From contig JAKIVA010000013.1 in the NCBI GenBank assembly GCA_021647265.1, forward strand, positions 1 to 53,431: a DNA stretch of 53,431 nucleotides. The letters run 5' to 3'. Shown one piece after another: positions 43,939 to 52,177 of the stretch. This DNA comes from Lutibacter sp. Its GTDB lineage: Bacteria > Bacteroidota > Bacteroidia > Flavobacteriales > Flavobacteriaceae. The notes below the pieces were generated by a model. The model had not been told where the DNA came from and searched no databases. It was given only the letters and a program-made list of their open reading frames with translations. How positions within the stretch are numbered: position 1 is the first letter of the stretch; every line of letters begins with the position of its first letter. Both the position numbers and the translations under genes were made by a program.

Positions 43939-45114
43939 TTACAATCTTTCAATAATTAAAGCACTTGCGCCACCACCACCATTACAAATTGCTGCAGCAC
44001 CTATTTTTGCATTATTTTGTTCCAATATAGAAGTTAATGCTATCACAATTCTTGCTCCAGACATGCCTAGGGGATGACCTAATGAAACAGCACCTCCATT
44101 AACGTTTACATTGTTGTTGTTTAATCCTAAAATTTTCATATTTGCCAATCCAACTACTGAAAAAGCTTCATTAAATTCAAAATAATCTACATCTTTTTGT
44201 GAGATGCCAGCTTTACTCAAGGCTTTTGGCAAAGCCTTTGCTGGAGCTGTTGTAAACCATTCAGGTTCATGAGCAGCATCAGCATATCCTATAATTTTGG
44301 CAATGGGTTTTAATTTTAATTCTTTGGCTTTATCAGCACTCATAATAACCAATGCAGCAGCTCCGTCATTTAGTGTTGAAGCATTTGCGGCAGTTACTGT
44401 TCCTTCTTTAGTGAAAACTGGTCGCAATGTTGGAATTTTATCCATTTTTACGTTTTTGTATTCTTCATCTTCAGAAAAAATTATAGGTTCACCTCTTCTT
44501 TGTGGAATTTCTACAGGTACAATTTCATTTGAAAAATTACCATTTGCCCACGCTTTTGCGGATCTGTTATAAGATTCAATAGCAAAGTTATCTTGGTCTT
44601 CTCTTGTAAAGTTATATTCAGTTGCGCATAAATCACCACAAGTACCCATGTGCTTTTGATCGTAAACATTTGTCAAACCATCAACAAGTAACCCATCTGT
44701 AGCTGTTATATTTCCAAGCTTAGTTGCTTTTCTACCCGCAATATAGTGCGGTATATTACTCATACTTTCCATTCCTCCTGCAACAATTATTTCAGCATCG
44801 CCAGATTTTATAGCTTGAGCTGCAAACATAATAGCTTTCATTCCAGATGCACAAACCTTGTTCACAGTTGTGCAAGGAACAGTATTTGGTATTCCTGCAA
44901 AAATTGCTGCTTGTCTTGCAGGTGCCTGCCCTAAACCAGCAGAAACAACATTACCCATAAAAACTTCATCAATTAATTCAGGATTTAAATTTATTTTATT
45001 TAAAGCTCCTTTTATGGCAATAGCTCCAAGTTTTGTGGCAGGAATAGTAGATAAACTACCTAAAAAACTTCCAATTGGAGTTCTTGCAACAGATACAATT
45101 ACAACTTCTTTCAT
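43939..45114 (-). CDS. Acetyl-CoA C-acetyltransferase (thiolase)
   Basis: A 391-residue thiolase. Catalytic Cys88 is in VNKVCASGM, His347 in GHPLG and Cys377 in CNGGG. It performs the reversible condensation of acetyl-CoA or cleavage of acetoacetyl-CoA. Size and motifs are those of the biosynthetic/degradative AtoB-PhaA group. It heads a two-gene unit with the NlpC/P60 gene, an association without obvious functional meaning. Confidence 0.94.
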   Translation of the reverse strand: MKEVVIVSVARTPIGSFLGSLSTIPATKLGAIAIKGALNKINLNPELIDEVFMGNVVSAGLGQAPARQAAIFAGIPNTVPCTTVNKVCASGMKAIMFAAQAIKSGDAEIIVAGGMESMSNIPHYIAGRKATKLGNITATDGLLVDGLTNVYDQKHMGTCGDLCATEYNFTREDQDNFAIESYNRSAKAWANGNFSNEIVPVEIPQRRGEPIIFSEDEEYKNVKMDKIPTLRPVFTKEGTVTAANASTLNDGAAALVIMSADKAKELKLKPIAKIIGYADAAHEPEWFTTAPAKALPKALSKAGISQKDVDYFEFNEAFSVVGLANMKILGLNNNNVNVNGGAVSLGHPLGMSGARIVIALTSILEQNNAKIGAAAICNGGGGASALIIERL

Positions 45115-45261
45115 TTTTTATTTGAATTTATTCAACTGCGAATTTAGTCAATTTTAAACTAATTTTTAAGCAATAAATAAGAGTTTATTGTGTGTGACAA
45201 ATATTACATTGTAAAAGTATTTGTTTTATAATTTGCATGAGTTATTCAAAATCAGAGAAAT

Positions 45262-46659
45262 ATGAATCCGAAAGAAGCTTTTAATAAACATTATATAGCC
45301 ATTATAGGAGGGTCAATTTCAGGCTCAGAAGCCGCATATTTATTAGCGAAAAAGGGATTTAAGGTGATTGTTTTTGATATGAATAAGCTTCCTTATGGAA
45401 AAATAGAAGATGGATTACCTAACTGGCATATTAATCTTAGAAATAGACAAATAAAAGAGATTGATGCAAAACTAAATCACCCAAATATTCGCTTTGTTCC
45501 ACAAACGAAAATAGGAAGAGATATTAAATTTTTAGATTTAATTAATAATTGGGGATTTTCAGCTATTATTTTAGCCAATGGAGCATGGAAAGATAGAAAA
45601 TTTCCAATCTCAGGAATTGAAAAATTTAAAGATAAAGAGCTTATTTATCAAAATTCTTTTATCAATTGGTTCAACCATAAGCATGAACATGATTATATGG
45701 GAAAGAATTATTTTATCAAAGATAATACAGTTATTGTAGGAGGAGGCCTAGCATCACTAGATGTTGTTAAAATTGTAATGATTGAACTTGTAAAAAAACA
45801 ATTATACTTAAAGAAAGGGATTGATGTAGATTTGTTTACCTTGGAAAAACAAGGAATTAATAAGTTTTTAGATGAACATGCTACAAAATTTGATGAGCTA
45901 GATATAAAAAAAGCAACGTTGGTTTATAGAAGAATGGCGAAAGATATGCCTTTAAAATCGCCTAAAGATAGTTCTGAAGAAAGTGTTGAAGCAGCTAAAT
46001 TAGTTTCTGAAAAATTATTGAATAAATACACAGAAAAGTACCTATTTAATTTTATACCGCTAAGTGTTCCAGTTGATTTTAAAGAAAAAGAGGATAAATT
46101 AACAAGTGTAATTTTTCAAAAGGTTGCTATTGAAAACGGGAAAATTAAACCTAAAGAAAATAGCTTTTTCGAATTAAAAACCGATGTATTAATATCTTCA
46201 ATAGGAAGTATTCCTGAGCAGCTTGAAGGTTTGGAATATGAATATTCTTCTTTAAAAATGAAGGAAAATTCAGCATATCAAGTGGCTGGTTTTGAAAATG
46301 TTTTTGCCGTTGGTAACGCTGTAACTGGGCGAGGAAATATCCAAGAATCTAAACGTCATGGGAAACAAATAACAACATTAATTATTGATGAACATTTAAC
46401 AGAAGATGCACTAGAAAAATGGCTGACAAATATTAATAATGAAATTAAAAGTAAAGTTGATAAGGATTTAAATGCTATCATTCGTGAAATATCAAAGCTT
46501 CATATTCAGCCAAATTCAGTAATTGAAGGAATTTTAGATAAGACAAATCTAATTCATAAAAAAATAGGATATACGAACTACGGAGACTGGATTCGTAAAA
46601 ATACACCAGACAGATTGGAAGATATGTTAAAAAATAAATCAAATTGCAAATGCATATAA
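45262..46659 (+). CDS. FAD/NAD(P)-dependent oxidoreductase (GltD/ferredoxin-NADP reductase-like)
   Basis: A 465-residue two-dinucleotide-domain flavoprotein. The FAD motif is IIGGSISGSEAA near the N terminus. NAD(P) binding is suggested by VIVGGGLASLDVVKI in the middle, and the second FAD motif is VFAVGNAVTGRGNIQES. The pattern with RNRQIKEIDAKL resembles adrenodoxin-reductase/GltD-type proteins. There is a CKCI end with two cysteines at the C terminus. It is monocistronic. Upstream is a degenerate GTGAC-AAAT-ATTAC dyad (45194-45207) that resembles the sulfur-region operators. Physiological partner unknown. Confidence 0.8.
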   Translation: MNPKEAFNKHYIAIIGGSISGSEAAYLLAKKGFKVIVFDMNKLPYGKIEDGLPNWHINLRNRQIKEIDAKLNHPNIRFVPQTKIGRDIKFLDLINNWGFSAIILANGAWKDRKFPISGIEKFKDKELIYQNSFINWFNHKHEHDYMGKNYFIKDNTVIVGGGLASLDVVKIVMIELVKKQLYLKKGIDVDLFTLEKQGINKFLDEHATKFDELDIKKATLVYRRMAKDMPLKSPKDSSEESVEAAKLVSEKLLNKYTEKYLFNFIPLSVPVDFKEKEDKLTSVIFQKVAIENGKIKPKENSFFELKTDVLISSIGSIPEQLEGLEYEYSSLKMKENSAYQVAGFENVFAVGNAVTGRGNIQESKRHGKQITTLIIDEHLTEDALEKWLTNINNEIKSKVDKDLNAIIREISKLHIQPNSVIEGILDKTNLIHKKIGYTNYGDWIRKNTPDRLEDMLKNKSNCKCI

Positions 46660-46671
46660 CATAATAATTGT

Positions 46672-46679
46672 TATTTTTG
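46672..46679 (+). promoter_or_regulatory. -7 element TATTTTTG before the HD-domain gene
   Basis: A full TAnnTTTG match 19 bases before the GTG start codon at 46699, which supports that start. Confidence 0.55.
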
Positions 46680-46698
46680 AAAGGCAAATGCAAACTTC

Positions 46699-48756
46699 GT
46701 GAAAAAAATCATAAATAAATTATTAGTAAATCATTCGTTAATATATAAGCTGTTCTTATATATAGTTACCATAGTTTTAGTTGTTTATTTATTCCCAAAA
46801 GGAGGACAATTTAAGTATGAATTTCAAAAAGGAAAGCCTTGGCAATATGAGAATTATTACGCTCCTTTTGATTTTGCAATAAAAAAATCTAAAGAAGAAA
46901 TTGATAAAGAAAAGTTACAAATAGCAAAAACTTCTAAACAATTTTATGCGTACAATGAAGAAGTTGTTTTAAATACAAAAAAAGCTATTTTTACAAGTGT
47001 TAATAAGGTTTTGTCTAATTCAAAATTATCGGAAGCAGCTAAAAACAATCTTATTCAAAAAGTTCGTTCAATTGTTGATGAAATATATGAATATGGTTAT
47101 TTAGAAGATACCAATAATCAAATTGATAAGAATTTGGATGTTATTACCCTAAGAAAAGGGAATAAAATTCAAGATATTAAATTTAATAAACTTTTTAAAT
47201 CGTCTCAAATTTTAGAGTTTTTAAACACTAAAATTGGAGTTCAGCCATATACCGAGGAGCAAAATGCAATTTTAAGTATTCTTTACAAAGAGTTAAAACC
47301 CAATGTGGTTTTTGATGAAGGTTTTACTAAAAAAATGCTTCAAGAAAATTTAAGCAAAATTTCATATACAAAAGGATTAGTTTCTGAAAAAGAGCGAATT
47401 ATATTTAAAGGTGATATTGTTGAAGGTAAAAAATTAGCAATATTAAATTCAATTAAAAGTGAATTCGAATCGCAGGTTTGGAGCAAATCAAATTACAATT
47501 GGATTGTTTTTGGATATACAATATTGGTTGCCTTGGCATTTTTAATGTTGTTGCTTTTTTTAAAAAAATATAGAGTTGAAATTTTCGAAAATAATAATAA
47601 GGTAACTTTTATTTTCTTTAATATAGTATTGATAGTATTGCTAATAACACTTATTGTAAAATACGATGCAAAATATATTTATGTTGCTCCAATTGTAATA
47701 TTACCCTTAGTTTTAAAGGCTTTCTTTGATGCAAGGTTGGGGTTGTTTTCCCATGTGTTAACCGTGTTACTTTTAGGTTTTATTGTACCGAACAGCTTTG
47801 AATTTATTTTTCTTCAAATAATTGCTGGGATTGTAACAATTTTAACAATCTCAGAGCTACATAAAAGAGCAAATTTATTTATTTCTGTGCTACAGATTAC
47901 GTTTGTGTATTTTGTGGCTTACTTTGCTTTTTCTATTATACAAGAAGGAAATGCGCAAAATTTAAATTGGGAAAAATTCATATATTTTGCTTTAAATGGA
48001 GGAGCAACATTGTTTGTTTTACCGCTAATTTACATTTTTGAGAAAATGTTTGGATTGGTTTCAGATGAATCTTTAAAAGAGTTATCAGATACCAACTCTA
48101 AGCTATTAAGACAATTAGCTGAAAAAGCCCCAGGGACTTTTCAACACTCCTTACAGGTGGCTAATTTGGCAGAAGCTTCAGCCAACGAAATTAATGCCAA
48201 TTCAGTATTGGTTAGAACAGGGGCATTATACCATGATATTGGAAAAATGGATAATCCAATGTATTTTACTGAAAATCAATCTACCAATGTAAATCCACAC
48301 AATGAACTTACTCCCAAGGATAGTGCACATATTATAATTAACCATGTAATTAAAGGAGTAGAGTTAGCAAAAAAGAATCATATACCAGATAGAATTATAG
48401 ATTTTATTAGAACACATCACGGAACTTCGCTAGTGTATTATTTTTACAAAAAAGAAGAAGAATTAAATGGAGGAGAGGTAGATAGTAGTTATTTTCAGTA
48501 TCCTGGCCCAATACCTTTTTCAAAAGAAACAGCTATATTAATGATGTGTGATGCCGTGGAAGCGGCTTCTCGAAGTTTGAAAGAGCCAACGGCACAAATG
48601 TTAGATAATTTAGTTGAAAAAATAGTTAGTAAGCAGTTGGAAGATGGGCAATTTATGAATGCAGACATAACTTTTAAAGAATTGCAAACTATTAAAAAGG
48701 TATTAAAAAAGAAGTTAAAAAACATTTACCATTTAAGAATTGACTATCCGGAATAA
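46699..48756 (+). CDS. 7TM-HD family membrane phosphohydrolase (PgpH-like)
   Basis: A 685-residue membrane protein with GTG start. One membrane helix lies near residues 15-33, then an extracytoplasmic 7TMR-HDED-type domain to about 265, six helices to about 460, and a cytoplasmic HD domain. Metal ligands include His483 (FQHSLQVANL), His512-Asp513 (HDIGK) and a later HHG motif (RTHHGTS). PgpH proteins of this design hydrolyse cyclic di-AMP; that activity is likely here but not proven. The last two hundred residues match the family closely. Confidence 0.9.
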   Translation: MKKIINKLLVNHSLIYKLFLYIVTIVLVVYLFPKGGQFKYEFQKGKPWQYENYYAPFDFAIKKSKEEIDKEKLQIAKTSKQFYAYNEEVVLNTKKAIFTSVNKVLSNSKLSEAAKNNLIQKVRSIVDEIYEYGYLEDTNNQIDKNLDVITLRKGNKIQDIKFNKLFKSSQILEFLNTKIGVQPYTEEQNAILSILYKELKPNVVFDEGFTKKMLQENLSKISYTKGLVSEKERIIFKGDIVEGKKLAILNSIKSEFESQVWSKSNYNWIVFGYTILVALAFLMLLLFLKKYRVEIFENNNKVTFIFFNIVLIVLLITLIVKYDAKYIYVAPIVILPLVLKAFFDARLGLFSHVLTVLLLGFIVPNSFEFIFLQIIAGIVTILTISELHKRANLFISVLQITFVYFVAYFAFSIIQEGNAQNLNWEKFIYFALNGGATLFVLPLIYIFEKMFGLVSDESLKELSDTNSKLLRQLAEKAPGTFQHSLQVANLAEASANEINANSVLVRTGALYHDIGKMDNPMYFTENQSTNVNPHNELTPKDSAHIIINHVIKGVELAKKNHIPDRIIDFIRTHHGTSLVYYFYKKEEELNGGEVDSSYFQYPGPIPFSKETAILMMCDAVEAASRSLKEPTAQMLDNLVEKIVSKQLEDGQFMNADITFKELQTIKKVLKKKLKNIYHLRIDYPE

Positions 48757-48815
48757 ATAAGTCTGTTTTTCTAATAAAAAGAGTGAAAAATGTTGTGTAA
48801 ATGCATTTCTAATGT

Positions 48816-48823
48816 TACATTTG
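48816..48823 (+). promoter_or_regulatory. -7 element TACATTTG of the tRNA operon
   Basis: A full TAnnTTTG match 34 bases before the tRNA-Ser gene, with a TTG-type upstream element about 20 bases before it. Confidence 0.65.
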
Positions 48824-48857
48824 CACTCGCAAAAATAAGTTCAGTTACATATTTTTA

Positions 48858-48941
48858 GGAGAGGTGCCAGAGTGGTAATGGAGCAGATTGCTAATCTGTC
48901 GACGGGTAACTGTCGCCAGGGTTCGAATCCCTGTCTCTCCG
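48858..48941 (+). tRNA. tRNA-Ser(GCU)
   Basis: A cloverleaf with acceptor stem GGAGAGG/TCTCTCC, a long variable arm typical of serine tRNAs, the T arm GGTTCGAATCC, and anticodon GCT at 48890-48892. CCA is not encoded. First gene of a three-tRNA transcript. Confidence 0.96.
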
Positions 48942-48955
48942 CTTTTTTTATTTTT

Positions 48956-49030
48956 CGGGGTGTAGCGTAGCCCGGTCATCGCGCCTCGTTTGGGACGAGG
49001 AGGTCGCAGGTTCGAATCCTGCCACCCCGA
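48956..49030 (+). tRNA. tRNA-Pro(UGG)
   Basis: Acceptor stem CGGGGTG/CACCCCG, anticodon stem CCTCG/CGAGG with loop TTTGGGA (anticodon TGG), and T arm GGTTCGAATCC. CCA is not encoded. It lies 14 bases after tRNA-Ser. Confidence 0.96.
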
Positions 49031-49045
49031 CAAAGTAAAAATAAT

Positions 49046-49119
49046 GGTCGCGTAGCTCAGCTGGATAGAGCATCTGCCTTCTAAGCAGACGGTCACAGGT
49101 TCGAATCCTGTCGCGATCA
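49046..49119 (+). tRNA. tRNA-Arg(UCU)
   Basis: Acceptor stem GGTCGCG/CGCGATC, anticodon stem TCTGC/GCAGA with loop CTTCTAA (anticodon TCT), and T arm GGTTCGAATCC. CCA is not encoded. Last tRNA of the transcript, followed by a terminator hairpin. Confidence 0.95.
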
Positions 49120-49149
49120 CGAATGAATCAAAAAAAAGGATTTAATTAC

Positions 49150-49182
49150 AAGCGAGTTTCAAAATGAAGCTCGCTTCTTTTT
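49150..49182 (+). terminator. Terminator of the tRNA operon
   Basis: Stem AAGCGAG/CTCGCTT with an inner TTC/GAA extension, followed by a T-rich tract, 31 bases after tRNA-Arg. The unit containing it is duplicated downstream. Confidence 0.8.
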
Positions 49183-49424
49183 TGAAATGAAGTGCCGTAA
49201 TTATTTTTTTTGATTCTCAGCACGGAGTGCGAAGGAGCTGTAATCCTGTCTTTATTTTATACTGGAAATGCACAATTAAATCGAGTTTCAAAATGAAGCT
49301 CGCTTCTTTTTTGAAATGAAGTGCCGTAATTATTTTTTTGATTCTCAGCACGGAGTGCGAAGGAGCTGTAATCCTGTCTTTATTTTATACTGGAAATGTA
49401 CAATTAAAGCGAGTTTCAAAATGA
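49153..49424. repeat. Tandem direct repeat of about 128 bases after the tRNA cluster
   Basis: Copy 1 spans 49153-49281 and copy 2 spans 49282-49409, nearly identical. A third copy (from 49410) breaks off after about 15 bases, where the MITE-like element begins. Each unit starts with CGAGTTTCAAAATGAAGCTC, the terminator hairpin. No open frame is convincing. Confidence 0.85.
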
Positions 49425-49555
49425 GACCATCTGAAAAGTATAATTTAATGTCAAATTGAGCTTGTCGAAATATTTTAACATATTGATAATCAATATCAGT
49501 TTTGATATACTTAATCTGAGAAATTAAAATACACGTACTTTTCAGACAGCTTCTT
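49422..49555. repeat. MITE-like element with IS1182-type ends (second copy)
   Basis: About 133 bases. The left end is GAGACCATCTGAAAAGTA and the right end, read on the - strand, is GAAGCTGTCTGAAAAGTACG. They match the ends at 34716-34852 and the IS end at 131-154. The interior holds GTCAAATTGAGCTTGTCGAA, a dispersed flavobacterial repeat motif. It seems to have inserted in the third repeat unit of the tRNA terminator array. Confidence 0.68.
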
Positions 49556-49635
49556 TTTTGGGTAATACAAAAAATAAAATATATTCCCTTCACAACCAAC
49601 CTCAACACCCAAGAACTTGAAATAAATATAAAACC

Positions 49636-49785
49636 GTATGAAAAATCATTCAATAAGACTTAAAAGTTGATATTATGAATGAAATAGCATACATTTAAAG
49701 TGTGTTTTCTATATTAAATTCCGTATATTTGTATGATAAATCATACGTAATGTATAAAATAGCTTATTATGAATGATAGTTCATA
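49636..49785 (+). promoter_or_regulatory. hipBA promoter and operator array
   Basis: The -7 element TATATTTG (49724-49731) runs into the palindrome GTATGATAAATCATAC (49731-49746). A second dyad TATGAA-N6-TTCATA (49768-49785) covers the first hipB ATG. Weaker relatives lie at 49636-49651 (GTATGAAAAATCATTC) and 49674-49692 (TATGAATGAAATAGCATAC). Likely autorepression by HipB binding several GTATGA-type sites. Confidence 0.65.
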
Positions 49786-50116
49786 CAATAACTGGTACGC
49801 AATGAGCGATAGAGCACTTAATGCAACTATTGGAACATTTGTAAAGTACCATCGCCTACAACAAAATAGATCTCAAACTGAAGTAGCTAATGCGGCTAAT
49901 ATTAGCAGGTCAACACTTAGCCTATTAGAAAGAGGCGAAATAGTAACAGTAGCAACGTTGATACAAGTACTTAGAGTACTCCAACTACTTCATACTATGG
50001 AATGTTTTCAAGTGCAAAAAAAAGTAAGTCCAATAGCTTTAGCAAAGCTGGAAAAAGACCAAAGAAAAAGAGCGAGTGGCATTAAAAGAAACGAAAATAA
50101 TAAAAGTGATTGGTAA
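49769..50116 (+). CDS. HipB-like antitoxin, XRE-family DNA-binding protein
   Basis: A 115-residue protein with one Cro/C1-type helix-turn-helix (about residues 22-75: RLQQNRSQTEVANAANISRSTLSLLERGE). It would neutralise the HipA-like kinase and repress the operon. The stop codon and the hipA ATG share a base (TAATG). An alternative start is Met12 at 49802; the first 11 codons lie on an operator palindrome, so this shorter form is possible. The C-terminal basic tail is typical of HipB-like partners. Confidence 0.88.
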   Translation: MNDSSYNNWYAMSDRALNATIGTFVKYHRLQQNRSQTEVANAANISRSTLSLLERGEIVTVATLIQVLRVLQLLHTMECFQVQKKVSPIALAKLEKDQRKRASGIKRNENNKSDW

Positions 50117-51420
50117 TGGTAACAACAGCATTTATTAAAATTTGGGGAGAAACAGTTGGTGCAATTGCTTGGGATCAAGATCAGCAATTAGGTTTGTTTG
50201 AGTATGACCCCAAGTTTGTGCAGAAAGGTTGGGATTTATCGCCGTTAAAAATGCCTATAAATTCAAGTCAAACAATCTTTTCATTTCCAGAGCTAAGACC
50301 ATCTAGAAATAGTGTATACAACACTTTTAAAGGATTGCCTGGTTTATTGGCAGATGCACTTCCTGATAAATATGGGAATCAACTAATGGATATTTGGTTG
50401 GCAAAACAAGGTCGCCCAGAAAAAAGTATGAACCCAGTAGAGCAACTGTGTTTTATAGGTGCAAGAGGTATGGGAGCCTTAGAGTTTGAACCTGCTCAAT
50501 TAAAAGCAACACAAAATACTTTTAAAGTTGAAGTTGAGGGATTGGTTGATATTGCCCGCAAAATGTTAAACCAAAGGGAAGATTTCAACACAAATATAAA
50601 TGCTGATACAGAAGCGGCAATTAAGCAAATTATTACAATTGGTACTTCTGCAGGAGGTGCACGCCCTAAGGCTGTGATAGCTTACAATAAAAAAACAGGA
50701 GAAGTCCGCTCTGGGCAATCAAAAGTTCCTAAAGGTTTCGAACACTGGTTGTTAAAATTAGATGGAGTAAGTGATGTTCAATTAGGTGACACGCAAGGTT
50801 ATGGAAGAGTGGAAATGGCCTATTATTTAATGGCAAAAGCTTGCGGCATTGATATGATGCCTTGTGATTTGTTAGAAGAGAATGGCAGGGCTCACTTTAT
50901 GACAAAGCGTTTTGACAGAGGTGAAGGGAATATAAAACATCATATTCAAACACTTTGTGGTATAAAACATTTTGACTACAATGAAGTAACTAGTTTTAGT
51001 TATGAGCAATTATTTCAAACAATGAGAGAACTTCGGTTAAGCTATCAAGAGGCCGAAGAAATGTTTCGCAGAATGGTGTTCAATGTATTGAGTAGAAACT
51101 GTGATGACCACACAAAAAACTTTTCTTTTCGTTTGAAAAAAGGAGAAAAATGGGAATTGGCTCCTGCTTATGATATATGCCACGCTTACAAACCCGACAG
51201 TATTTGGGTAAGCCAGCACGCCTTGAGTATAAACGGAAAACGTAAAAATATCACTTTAAATGATTTTTTAGCCGTAGGAAAATCTATGAATATCAAAAAC
51301 GTTAAAGAGACAGTGAAGCAAATTGGAAGTGTTGTGGGGCAATGGGATAAATTTGCAAACCAAGTAGGTGTTGAACAGAAAAAGAAAAAGGCAATTAAAG
51401 AAACTTTAATAAAACTATAA
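50116..51420 (+). CDS. HipA-like serine/threonine kinase toxin
   Basis: A 434-residue HipA-family kinase from ATG 50116, one base into the hipB stop; an earlier in-frame TTG at 50110 is less likely. The N-terminal subdomain (FIKIWGETVGAIAW) and the motif GTSAGGARPKA are clear. The catalytic set is N-x-D-x-H-x-K-N at 328-335 (Asp330), then APAYDICHAY. E. coli HipA phosphorylates glutamyl-tRNA synthetase; the target here is unknown. All key motifs are intact, so it is probably functional. Confidence 0.92.
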   Translation: MVTTAFIKIWGETVGAIAWDQDQQLGLFEYDPKFVQKGWDLSPLKMPINSSQTIFSFPELRPSRNSVYNTFKGLPGLLADALPDKYGNQLMDIWLAKQGRPEKSMNPVEQLCFIGARGMGALEFEPAQLKATQNTFKVEVEGLVDIARKMLNQREDFNTNINADTEAAIKQIITIGTSAGGARPKAVIAYNKKTGEVRSGQSKVPKGFEHWLLKLDGVSDVQLGDTQGYGRVEMAYYLMAKACGIDMMPCDLLEENGRAHFMTKRFDRGEGNIKHHIQTLCGIKHFDYNEVTSFSYEQLFQTMRELRLSYQEAEEMFRRMVFNVLSRNCDDHTKNFSFRLKKGEKWELAPAYDICHAYKPDSIWVSQHALSINGKRKNITLNDFLAVGKSMNIKNVKETVKQIGSVVGQWDKFANQVGVEQKKKKAIKETLIKL

Positions 51421-51934
51421 TAAAATTAGGTTTTCAAATAAAGGGCAACTCAAAAGAAGTAGTCACTATGAAATAAGCTTATACAAATTATTTTGAAGGA
51501 TAATTATTAAAAACCTGAGTTCAATATAAAGATTTGGTTGTTCAAAATGCTATTCTCGATAGTTCTACTGAGCCTGCCTTGCCGGCAGACAGGCTTGTCG
51601 AAGTGCAATTTTCTATTGAAAATTAACTACCTGCCAGCAAAGCAGTCTCGAATTGATGGGTTTTGACAGTAAATTACGTCAGGTTGAGTGAGATTCTGAA
51701 AGAATTTTGTATCGTAATCAAGTAATTTGTTTACATCGAACGCTGATTAAAATCTTAATCTATATATTTCACTTTACCAAATCCTATCATTTCAAGAACC
51801 ATTCTAAATTAATAAATGCTATAAATTACATTTCTTTTTTTGTTAAATTAGCATAAAAAACATTGGAACATAATTCCTTTTTAAATGCAGTTATAATCCT
51901 TTGTTCAAAGAAATGAAGGAAGGAATGAAGGTTT

Positions 51935-52012
51935 GTAATAACGTGAGTTCGACTTAAAAAATGTAGATAGTAAAGAAAATTATATTGATTACCAGCACTT
52001 TGTCAGGTTGAG
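51935..52012. repeat. 78-base direct repeat, copy 1
   Basis: Almost identical to 53354-53431, differing at only a few positions. It flanks the PD40 lipoprotein gene on the left. Its right end, TGTCAGGTTGAG, is the first arm of the palindrome at 52001-52060. Confidence 0.82.
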
Positions 52013-52060
52013 CGCAATCGAAACCTAGTTATAAACCTTTCGACTGCGCTCAAGGTGACA
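52001..52060. repeat. Palindromic repeat, 25-base arms
   Basis: The left arm, TGTCAGGTTGAGCGCAATCG and onward, pairs with TTTCGACTGCGCTCAAGGTGACA on the right with few mismatches, around a loop of about 10 bases. It is a REP-like intergenic element. Confidence 0.75.
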
Positions 52061-52177
52061 TTAGTATTTTAATTTTATATTTAAAAAATTGATTATCAGT
52101 AATTAAAGTGTGTTGTTACGTCGAACTTACATTAATTGTATTACAGAACGAGTTGTGCTTTATTAAAAAATTATGAT

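Larger units (their letters stand above)
49120..49768. other. Gene-free stretch between tRNAs and hipB
   Basis: These 649 bases hold the tRNA terminator, the duplicated 128-base unit, the MITE-like element and the hip operator region. A 102-codon frame on the - strand (49345-49653) runs across the repeats and MITE, has no recognisable protein features and is not counted as a gene. Confidence 0.7.
51421..52177. repeat. Gene-free stretch with several palindromic repeat remnants
   Basis: 757 bases without a gene. It holds a nested palindrome GCCTGCC..GGCAGACAGGC (about 51571-51593) inserted in a CTGAGC|TTGTCGAAG motif, and a GTCAGGTTGAGTGAGATTCTG remnant (about 51692-51712). It also has the 78-base direct repeat (51935-52012) and a long inverted repeat 52001-52060. 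Confidence 0.65.

Noticed and set aside
48845..49120. 91-codon open frame on the - strand
   Set aside because: It runs antisense through three tRNA genes; such frames are often wrongly annotated as proteins.
49153..49424. Possible CRISPR-like array
   Set aside because: The units are about 128-base tandem copies without unique spacers, and no cas genes are near.
49345..49653. 102-codon open frame on the - strand
   Set aside because: It crosses the tandem repeat and the MITE-like element, with no protein features.
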